In this document: piece after piece, positions 56,501 through 64,000 of the stretch | Layout: each line of letters starts with the position of its first letter | How positions within the stretch are numbered: the first letter of the stretch is position 1 | Program-made: the position numbers and the translations under genes | Notes under the pieces: generated by a model | What the model was told of the DNA's origin: nothing | The model's database searches: none | Seen by the model: only the letters and a program-made list of their open reading frames with translations | Origin: Carallia brachiata | Lineage: Eukaryota > Streptophyta > Magnoliopsida > Malpighiales > Rhizophoraceae | Direction: 5' to 3' | Assembly: GCA_021464245.1 (NCBI GenBank) | Contig: JADCRB010000028.1 | Coordinates: 7,086,820 to 7,150,819 of the forward strand | DNA length: 64,000 nt

Positions 56501-59500
56501 TAGGTCAATCAATCTTAATTCGTTTAGCTTGGGTAGTGTCCCGATTTGCCCCTCGACGGCATTGGACAGAGTGAGATCAAATACTTCTTCCACTGAATCA
56601 CAATTTTTTACCTCAAGCCCTTGCAAATTGTCCAAGGATCGTAATAAATGGGGTGGGACAACATTGGAGCAATGTACGCATTCGTCCACCACTAGAGACC
56701 TCAATTTGGACAGGACATTGGCTGGAAAATTTTCCATGTGCCAAGTTTCTTTCAACTCTGGAAAATCTGAGAGCTTGAGATGCTCTATGCCATGAAGTCC
56801 AACCTGGAGAAGCCAAATATTGTGGCTTGTTCGTCAAATGAAATAACATGAAAGAAAAAGGAAACATGACACTAAGCACTATTTAGTAGTCAAAAAAAGG
56901 ATTCAGTGATAGACGCTAACCAGTTCTACACAAAACTGTTGTACGGTGGTGTTGATGTCGCCCTCCCAACGCCCTATGGCATCTCCTTCTGCCAGTTTTA
57001 CTCTCTTGAGCTTTGGTGTGATGGCGAAGCCTCCTGAGAAAGCCTTCATCTTGGGGCATCTAGTTACAATTACTTCTTCTAAAGCCGGAAATTTTAACGT
57101 GTGATTCACAGAGGAGAAGCAAGTGAGGCTTCCCAAACTATGGAGTTTCAAAGTTTTCAAATTGGCCCAGGTAATCATCTGGTCTTCTCTCCCATGGTCT
57201 TCCTCTCTTGCCACTATTTCCTCCACCGTATCGCATTCTCTTATGCTCAATTTTGAGAGATGCCTCACATATTGGGCTGTTGAGGAAGTTACGAGATTCA
57301 ATAAACCTTGACATTTCCATACGTCCAGATGGGATAGATTTTTAAAGCACGCGACAGAAGGCGCCAAACTAATCAAACTGTTACACTGCCATACTTCCAG
57401 AGTCTCAAGATTTTCGAACATCTGTTCCAGTTGGCAATCCTCTTGCTTCCAAATGCTCTTCAGTTTGTAAAGAAATCTTAGCCTCATGTGTCGCATCCTG
57501 GCAACCGCAGTCTTTTGATTCTCCCCACTGACAGGTCGTTTACAACAGAACATCTCCTTAAGCCAATTATTCTTTATTTCGAGTTTTTCCAAATTGTTGA
57601 ACCTTTGGAGGAGAACAAAGAAAAATGATGCTGACTTTGCATCAAACCCTTCTAAATGGAGAAACGTGACTTTGTCGAATAAATGTGCCGGAAATTGGGC
57701 ATGGCATATCATTTGTGCGTCCTTACTTGTCAATGTCAATTCTTCCAAGTTTGGAATGACCTGCAAGCCAATCAAGCAGCACAAAGCTTTTGTAAGATTG
57801 GATTTTGGCATTTCCCTCGATGGAAGGGGCCAAAAAAAAAAAAAAAAAAACAGAATGCTGATGTCGTTGTTCACTTTGGTCAATATTGAATTGTTTCCCC
57901 CAAATGAACAACCATTTGTTAATACAACACATCAAGAGAGTAAAAATAAATATCACAGGTCTTTTAGAGAGACACATTAATAATTAAAGTTTAAATCTCT
58001 TTTCTAGAGATATAAGGTTTTAATTTAAGAAATGTGTGGGATTTACAGAAAGGAAAGCTATATCATTATATAGCTCTTAGTCTAATGACTCTCCAAATAA
58101 ACTAAAAAAATAAATAACTAAATATCGCACAAATTTTAGCAAAATTTTGATAGAAAATTACTATGATTAATGGAAGTAATATGCAATTTTGAGGTACGGT
58201 ATAACTAATTAATGATGTTTTGACAATTAAAGACTGACATTCTACCATAATCTTTTATTATACTCCGAATGTCTTTGCAATAAAACATAAATTTGACCTT
58301 TTCTTTTCTGTTTTTAAAAACACATTCTTAAAGAGCAAATGACAAATCCCTCAAGCGTTTTGATGCAATCTCATTTTTCAAGTGTCATCTGTATCAACTT
58401 TAATTGTTATTTCATTTGAAAAGAACTTCGAAAATATTACACAATTTAAAAAAAAAAAAAAAAAAAAACCATCTTATGGTCATAATGAATATTATTTTTC
58501 CATGATTGCCAATTCAAAGTAATTGTTTAGTCAAATAACGCGAGTTGTGATGGAAAATAAATTTTCCTTAAAAATTATTGCCAAACACTCTAATATTAGC
58601 TATGCTTAACGTAGCTAAATAGCTACGCCATAAATTGGAGTCGATGCCCATACCTTCTCTACCGAAAAAAAGGGTTGTTGCAGAGGATTATCCAATTGGC
58701 TTCCCCGGCTGTTTTCATCAAGGCTCCCACTTTCTGCTGTAAACAATTCCCTGTTGCCACAATCATGAACATCTAACCTTTTCAACATCGGCCATTCAGA
58801 AATATGCAGTCCTGCATAGAGTGCCTTGAGCTTCCTTAAATTATAAAGCCGTAGAGTGGCCAATTTTGAAAATGCAAATCGAGCAGTTACTTCTATCTCA
58901 TCATCTCTCTCAATAATTTCCTCGATTCCACAACTTCTTATGTCAAGGCTTTCAAGCTGCAAAAGGCCCATGGCAATGTAGGCTGGAAAAACTCTCTTCA
59001 GATTTGGGCAATTACGAGCATACACTACGCATAGATCATTAAAGGAGATGATTTCTCCTTCTTCGGGATTCTTATTCCAGACGTGCTTCAAATTTGGCAG
59101 ATTTTGTATCCTCAATGCCTTCAATCGACTAGATGCCATTCCTTTTGTTCTGGAATTCATCAATGCTTTAAGTTGAAGGTTAAACACCTCTTCCAGTAAT
59201 GCACAATCACCCAACTTCACTCTCTCCAGATTGAGGCACCTTGTCATCAGCATATTGGATGGGAAAATATTCTGCAGTTCCGCTGCACTTTCTACAATCA
59301 CAGTTTTAAGTTTGCAAAAGGAAGACCCATGAAGTTCATTGTGCCATATCATCTTTATTCTATCCATTTTGACAATCCGCAATTCCTCCAATTTAGGGAA
59401 CGAAGCCTGAAAGAAAAGAAGAGAACAAACGTCGCAATTATCATACAATGGAATTACACAAAAAAAACGTAAAACCAAATTTAAAATCAGAAAAGCTGTC

Positions 59501-62500
59501 AAGGATCCATTTCTCCGTCACTCTTTTTAAGGTACATCCAGATTCTTCTCTTGATACATCAGAATTAAAGCCCCACATTTGTGGGAATAAAGGTAAATGA
59601 GATTTAAATCCCAATCTAGGTGGAGTTTTGTTGTTGCAGCCAACCAAGTTAACTTGGTTTTAACTTACATAGAGCCATGTGTTGGAATTAGTTTCATTTC
59701 TGTTCCAACTCAAAAGGAAGATAACAAAGTTTATCAACAACTCTTTTTGATCATATTGTGCTTTAGTTAGTATGTAACTTGATATCAATATGAAATGACA
59801 AGTGCAGTAACCTTTTGTAAAGCTGAATTTTCTGCATTAATCTTACTTTTAGTGAGAGTAGGTGGAAAGTTTGATGTGTAAGTGAGATTAAAGTCATCAT
59901 CTCCTTTGTACTAATCAATGGACCTAACTCCTATATATATGGAGTACATATGTGAATGAAATCAAGCCTTTTAGCTTCAATTTCTTGCTGCAATATCCCA
60001 CTTCTGCACTTTCCTTCTCTGCTGAAATTTCTGCAGCATTATTTCTGCTGCTGCAACTTTCTTTCCTTACTGAAATTTTTAGTTTTAATCCTTATCATTT
60101 AGTCTTATTTCCCTTCAAATGGTATCAGAGCTTCCTTGTTCTTGAGGGGCCTGTGATCACTTGATTTCTTCCTTTAACAACCAACTTATATTCAGCAACT
60201 TCTCTTCAGAAAAACCAGAACATTTCTCATGGCTTCCAACAACTTTTCTCTTCCTTCACCCCCTGTTTTCAATGGAGAAAATTGTGCCATATAGGCTGTC
60301 AAAATGAAAGCCTATTTAAATGCATTTGACTTGTGGGAGGTTGTAGAAACAGGAGCTCAACCTCCACCACTTCCAGAAAATCCCACTGTTGCCCAAATCA
60401 GAAACCATAGTGAACAAAAGACTAAAGGTTTCAAGGCTCTTACTTGCATTCATTCCTCACTTTCAGATGTCATATTTGCAAGAATCATGACATGTGGATC
60501 AGCCAAAGAAGCTTGGGATAAGCTCCAAGATGAATTTCAAGGCAATCAAAGAACAAAGAAGATGCAAGTTCTCAATCTTAAGAGAGCATTTGCAGTTTTA
60601 CGGATGAAAGAAGCTGAAAATGTAAAAGACTATGTTGATAGGCTCATGAAGGTTGTAAATCAAGTTAGATTACTTGGTGAAGACCTCAAAGATGAAAGAA
60701 TTGTTGAGAAAATTCTTGTAAGTTTGCCAGAGAGTTTTGATTCCTTAATATCTTCGCTTGGAAACTCCAAAGACATCTCCACACTAACTGTCACTGAGTT
60801 AGTGAATGCTCTTCAAGCTCCTGAGCTTAGAAGAAACTTTAGGAAAGAGGAATATGTTGAAGGTGCATTTCCAGCAAAGCATCAAGTCTCTTCTCTACCA
60901 AATCTCATGAAAAAGACTAAAGTTTCAAATGAAAATCAAGCTGAAAGCAGTGCAAGAGGAAGGAACAAGTTTGATCCTTGTCCTTATTGTAAAAAGGTAA
61001 CTCATCTTCCTAAGTTCTGCTGGTATAAACCAGATGCAAGATGCAATATCTGCAATCAGCTTGGACATGTTGAAAAGGTTTGTAAAAACAAGACAAATCA
61101 ATCTCAGCAACCTCAACAACCTCAGCAACTTCAACAAGTTTAGGTTGCAACTACCCAGCAAAATGAAGAAGAATATCTTTTTGTTGCCACTGAAATTGGA
61201 GCTGCACACAAAGATCAAACTTGGTATATTGATAGTGGATGTACCAGCCACATGTGTAATGATTCAAGACTCTTTAAAGAGTTAGATTCAAACTATAAAG
61301 TCCCTATAAAGCTTGGGAATGGAGCCATAGTTGAATCTGAAGGCAAAGGGACAATTTCTCTCAAAACCAGCAGAGGTAACAAGCTCATCTCTGAAGTTTT
61401 GTTCATTCCTAGTTTGGAACAAAATCTTTTAAGTGTTGCTCAAATTATAAGGAAAGGTTATTCAATAACCTTTAAGGAAAATGTGTGTTTAGTTCATGAT
61501 TTGAATAATACTGAAGTTCTAAAAGTTTTAATGGTGGAGAACAAGTTTCCTCTGAGTTTGGATGAAGGTTCAGATCTGCTCATTGCAGCAAATTCTGATT
61601 TGTCATGTTCAAGGGATCAAAACCAGCAACAAATGGATGAATTCTCATCAAAACCAGATCAGCAAATGACCTCTCATATCTCCTCTATCAATTTCAAGAG
61701 TTGTAAAATTTTTTAGGATTCAAATGCTAATGTTCATGATGGGAAGTTACTTATTGGTTTTCAGCAAGTTACTCTTCCTATTGTTCAGAAGAAATTTCAA
61801 TTCATAGAAGCCTTCAATTCTGGTATTGAACCAGAAAATCAACTTTCAAATTGTTCAACAAATCAAGTCAAGTCAAGGTTTGAGAACCTTAAAGCTGAAA
61901 TGGATGTGAACAGCAATGAAACTAAGGAGGAGTGTTGGAATTAGTTTCATTTCTGTTCCAACTCAAAAGGAAGATAACAAAGTTTATCAACAACTCTTTT
62001 TGATCATAGTGTGCTTTAGTTAGTATGTAACTTGTGATCAATATGAAATGATAAGTGCAGTAACCTTTTGTAAAGTTGAATTTTCTGCATTAATTTTACT
62101 TTTAGTGGGAGTAGGTGGAAAGTTTGATTTGTAAGTGAAATTAAAGTCATCATCTCTTTTGTACTAATCAATGTACCTAACTCCTATATAATGGAGTACA
62201 TATGTGAATGAAATCAAGCCTTTTAGCTTCAATTTCTTGCTACAATATCCCACTTCTGCACTTTCCTTCTCTGCTGAAATTTCTGCAGCATTATTTCTGC
62301 TGCTGCAACTTTCTTTCCTTACTGAAATTTTCAGTTTTAATCCTTATCATTTAGTCTTATTTTCCTTCACCATGAAGGAGAAAATCCAAACAAAATTATT
62401 TGCAGGGACCAAAGTGATTAAGAAGTTCTAACTCCAACATAAACTGGAATGATTTACGCATTTATATTATTTTTAAGTTTGTAAGAATATTAAAATGACT

Positions 62501-64000
62501 AAAAGTGTAAACATAATATTGCTATACAATTCAAACAAAAAAAATGCATGCACATACATATAATGAAGATTGACGAATATCTGTTTGTCAATTTATAATT
62601 AAGTGGGTAGTATAGACAAATTTTTTATTTTATGTACACGCAAAAATAAGAAAATAAATCAAAGAATAAGAGAAATTAATGTTGTTAGTAACAAACATAT
62701 ATTAAAAAATGCTAATCAAACATTTACATAATATGCATAATTCCAAAAATAGTTGACTTAAACAACTACCCGCATGATATCATTACAATATCTATGCGAG
62801 CTACAATGATAAAAATACATGTTGATTGTTTTCTTAATAGTTAAAGCAATAAAATGATGAAGTAGTGTGAGTAACAATATAAATTTATTATGTTCATTAA
62901 AAAAATAAAAGCATATAAAGTTAAAATAGTTGACTTCACGTATATTGAATATTGTATAACATCACTTACTCTGACACATACTTTGGTTCCACATTGCATT
63001 AATCCGCACAAGTAGGTTCCAAAGGCCTTTATATTTCAAGGATGTTGCGCGAGAAGCACAATCAATATGTAGATCAAAATCACACTTTCTACGTATGCAT
63101 CACAATATACAGGTTGGTGCTCTTATAGGATGTCAAGGAAGAACTTAAAAGGGTGTTATAATAAATGTGAGTTGTTTCCTACTCTTCTGGTCTGACATTA
63201 CATTTCCATTTGTACATTCAAAGACCCTTATTAATAAGAAAGATGAAGGAACATTAATATGTTATAGATGCCCGTTACTGAAGAAGGAGAAGAGACATCT
63301 TAGGAAAAAAAAATCAAAAGTTATAGCTTATTGAATAGTGAATGAATTGATGGTTGGTATTTTTATTTTTATGTCCCATGACAATTGCTAGAAGTTGAAT
63401 AAGGAGACAAAAATGCTAAAAAATAATAGAAAAGTGTGCCACTTGGCACACCCCTAATTGGGCATACTATATATAATATATAGATAGATAATAACATTTC
63501 AAAAAGGCCTGTCGAAAGAATAGAGGTTTATCAAAAATAAAAAAATAAAAAAAAAAGCTCTGATACATGTCTCTACAATTTAGCACTATTCTATCTTTAT
63601 TTATTTCTTTTACTTTTTTTTTTAAGTTAAACTCTAAATGCATTTAGTATTAATCTAAAATATTATATATTATCCTAAACTTTAATTTTTCTAAAAATTT
63701 TTTGCTAGCACAGTAATGGTGAAATAGTGCTAAAATGCAAAGTCGTGGACATTTTCTCTTTTAACAAAAATACACATACCTTCTCGTCGAAGAGGGTCAA
63801 GTTGGATCCGGTATTGCCAGCGATAGGATTGGAAATAAATGTCTTTAATTGAAAACAATCCTCTATCCAGAGCTCTTTCAAAGAGGGAAATTCTATTAAG
63901 CCACCAATGCAAAACTTACTGAGAGTTAGAAGACCTTTGAGCTTCAGAAACTCTAGATTAGGAAAAGGAATCTTGTCTGTTTTTTTCCCTTCAGTAGCTA
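52699..64000 (-). CDS. Giant CNL resistance gene, right copy, 3' LRR exons (partial, N-terminus outside the window)
   Basis: Seven LRR exons on the minus strand: 63780->64000 (a1'), 58654-59406 (b1'), 56921-57760 (c1'), 56090-56803 (d1'), 55225-55668 (a2'), 54208-54958 (b2'), 52699-53562 (c2'). All complete exons except b2' have lengths divisible by three and are open. CC and NB-ARC should lie beyond 64000. Relative to the left gene it has one a-b-c-d cassette fewer. A 2.69 kb Copia element sits in the a1'-b1' intron, in the opposite orientation to the gene. Likely the functional paralogue, subject to the b2' break. Confidence 0.85.
54208..54958 (-). pseudogene. CNL LRR exon b2' (one frame break)
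   Basis: 751 bp. Starts VAMPLLKTLQVLNLDRLKMI after gtgcag; contains LSKIFPSIMLTRFWDLEQLD and FQSLRSVFVWDCPLLKSIFP. The frame is lost near 54385-54400 (after LRLWQLPK) and continues in another frame with ALYVYNCDKMKIFSFESQS. Ends FSFQE before gtgtgg. It is the only broken exon seen in the right gene. Confidence 0.85.
55225..55668 (-). CDS. CNL LRR exon a2' (open)
   Basis: 444 bp. Starts IVSPNLKELKLSSIRVDKIW after tgcag; contains VTSLTVEACWDLTYLFSSSV and LEFLKLKGLPKLSTF; ends LSLFDQK before gtatag. Flanking intron sequence is of left-a2 type on both sides up to a junction at about 55118. Confidence 0.9.
56090..56803 (-). CDS. CNL LRR exon d1' (open)
   Basis: 714 bp. Starts VGLHGIEHLKLSDFPELKET after ctccag; contains NVVPPHLLRSLDNLQGLEVK, EEVFDLTLSNAVEGQIG and LRNLFTPSMCLGLVRLQEVE; ends NGVTRAK before gtcagt. 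Confidence 0.9.
56921..57760 (-). CDS. CNL LRR exon c1' (open)
   Basis: 840 bp. Starts VIPNLEELTLTSKDAQMI after cttgcag; contains LFDKVTFLHLEGFDAKSASF, CNSLISLAPSVACFKNLSHL and ITPKLKRVKLAEGDAIGRWE; ends QFCVEL before gttagc. Confidence 0.9.
58654..59406 (-). CDS. CNL LRR exon b1' (open)
   Basis: 753 bp, 251 codons. Starts ASFPKLEELRIVKMDRIKMI after ttcag; contains LQNIFPSNMLMTRCLNLERV, LKHVWNKNPEEGE and EWPMLKRLDVHDCGNRELF; ends PFFSVEK before gtatgg. It serves as the intact reference for the frameshifted left b1. Confidence 0.9.
59680..60117 (+). repeat. 5' LTR of the Copia element
   Basis: Begins tgttggaattag and ends tttcccttca; contains a TATA-like ctatatatat at 59931. About fifteen substitutions (mostly transitions) and a few indels separate it from the 3' LTR, roughly 3-4% divergence by eye. 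Confidence 0.95.
60120..60131 (+). other. Primer-binding site of the Copia element
   Basis: tggtatcagagc, complementary to the 3' end of initiator-Met tRNA, two bases after the LTR. Confidence 0.9.
60229..61143 (+). pseudogene. Copia gag (two in-frame TAG codons)
   Basis: ATG 60229 opens MASNNFSLPSPPVFNGEN. A TAG at 60292 stands where Copia gags have Trp (before AVKMKAYL). An internal ATG at 60304 gives an open 279-codon stretch with UBN2/gag-polypeptide motifs: EAWDKLQDEFQGNQRTKKMQ, LNLKRAFAVLRMKEAENVKD and ERIVEKILVSLPESFDSLIS. A CCHC zinc knuckle, CNICNQLGHVEKVC, lies near 61050. The frame ends in TAG at 61141 after a Gln-rich run. It would form the particle shell and bind RNA. Confidence 0.9.
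61144..61944 (+). pseudogene. Copia protease and tail, same frame as gag
   Basis: Continues in frame after the TAG at 61141: WYIDSGCTSHMC at about 61223-61258 is the Copia protease active site (DSG), followed by LGNGAIVESEGKGTISL and FIPSLEQNLLSVAQI. A third TAG is at 61714. Beyond it the frame stays open for 72 codons (KLLIGFQQVTLPIVQKKFQF) and terminates inside the 3' LTR at 61942. Confidence 0.88.
61924..61932 (+). other. Polypurine tract of the Copia element
   Basis: aaggaggag immediately before the 3' LTR. Confidence 0.8.
61933..62369 (+). repeat. 3' LTR of the Copia element
   Basis: Begins tgttggaattag, ends ttttccttca, followed by the target duplication ccatg. Confidence 0.95.
62375..63779. 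other. Intron sequence 3' of the Copia insertion
   Basis: Collinear with 21580-22960 in the left block; AT-rich, no genes. Confidence 0.7.
63780..64000 (-). CDS. CNL LRR exon a1' (truncated by the window end)
   Basis: Ends LTLFDEK before gtatgtg (63779). The segment KELWIEDCFQLKTFISNP-like is open, unlike the left a1 exon. Only its 3' part is visible. Confidence 0.8.

Larger units (their letters stand above)
59680..62369 (+). mobile_element. Non-autonomous Copia element with only gag and protease (TR-GAG-like)
   Basis: 2,690 bp with target duplication ccatg (59675-59679 and 62370-62374). LTRs 59680-60117 and 61933-62369 (438 and 437 bp, TG...CA). PBS tggtatcagagc at 60120 (initiator-Met tRNA) and purine tract aaggaggag at 61924. 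One long frame from ATG 60229 runs through gag and protease into the 3' LTR and ends at TAG 61942, interrupted by three TAG codons (60292, 61141, 61714). Integrase, reverse transcriptase and RNase H are entirely absent. Confidence 0.95.
46309..64000. repeat. Right copy of the segmental duplication
   Basis: Collinear with 655-23400. It lacks the MITE, the TRIM, most of the Mutator-like element and one four-exon LRR cassette of the left copy, and has a private Copia insertion. It runs off the window at 64000. Confidence 0.93.

Noticed and set aside
1..64000. CRISPR arrays, bacterial operons, rRNA or tRNA genes
   Set aside because: None seen. Content is clearly plant nuclear; tRNA-like tggtatcagag strings are retrotransposon primer-binding sites.

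Overview
This looks like nuclear DNA from a dicot plant, probably a woody one. It has intron-containing genes, AT-rich intergenic DNA, a coiled-coil NB-ARC LRR (CNL) resistance-gene cluster of the RPS2/At4g27190 type, plant-type Copia and Gypsy (Tat) LTR retrotransposons, a TRIM, MITEs and a Mutator-like element. The species cannot be fixed from sequence alone.

Layout. A large segmental duplication frames the window: about 655-23400 (left block) and about 46309-64000 (right block) are diverged copies in the same order and orientation. Each block holds, left to right, remnants of a plus-strand gene with a DUF789-like exon, a partial histone H2A exon (minus), and the 3' LRR exons of a giant CNL gene (minus). 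The left CNL runs from its start at 27046 to its stop at 8725 in 12 exons. Exon 1 carries CC, NB-ARC and the first LRRs. The other eleven are LRR exons of four recurring types (a, b, c, d) in the order a-b-c-d, a-b-c-d, a-b-c. All exons are phase 0-0, so cassettes can be added or lost without breaking frame. Ten of the 12 left exons carry small indels, so this copy reads as a pseudogene (or as poorly polished sequence). The right CNL shows only a-b-c-d-a-b-c; six of its seven exons are intact as far as visible, and its 5' part lies beyond 64000.

Between the blocks (27.3-46.3 kb) lies an AT-rich tandem array of a roughly 1.3-1.9 kb unit immediately upstream of the left CNL. One unit is split by a 10.6 kb Tat-type Gypsy element (29503-40086, target duplication ACCGA). 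Further right are a GA-rich tract and a seemingly perfect 406-bp tandem duplication.

Most unusual content. Between integrase and the 3' LTR the Gypsy element carries an intronless, sense-oriented ORF with a WUSCHEL-type (WOX) homeodomain. A WUS-box (TLPLFP) and a C-terminal EAR-type LxLxL motif follow in an adjacent frame. The ORF has its own TATA-like box upstream and a 22-bp tandem repeat and second promoter/ORF-like module downstream. A retrotransposon that carries a stem-cell-regulator-type transcription factor is the best candidate for a previously undescribed system here.

Other mobile DNA dates the duplication. A gag-protease-only Copia element (59680-62369) is present only in the right block. 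A TRIM (5250-5899) and a MITE (2935-3470) are present only in the left. A Mutator-like element carrying a non-TIR internal segment is full length on the left and shrunk to 191 bp on the right.
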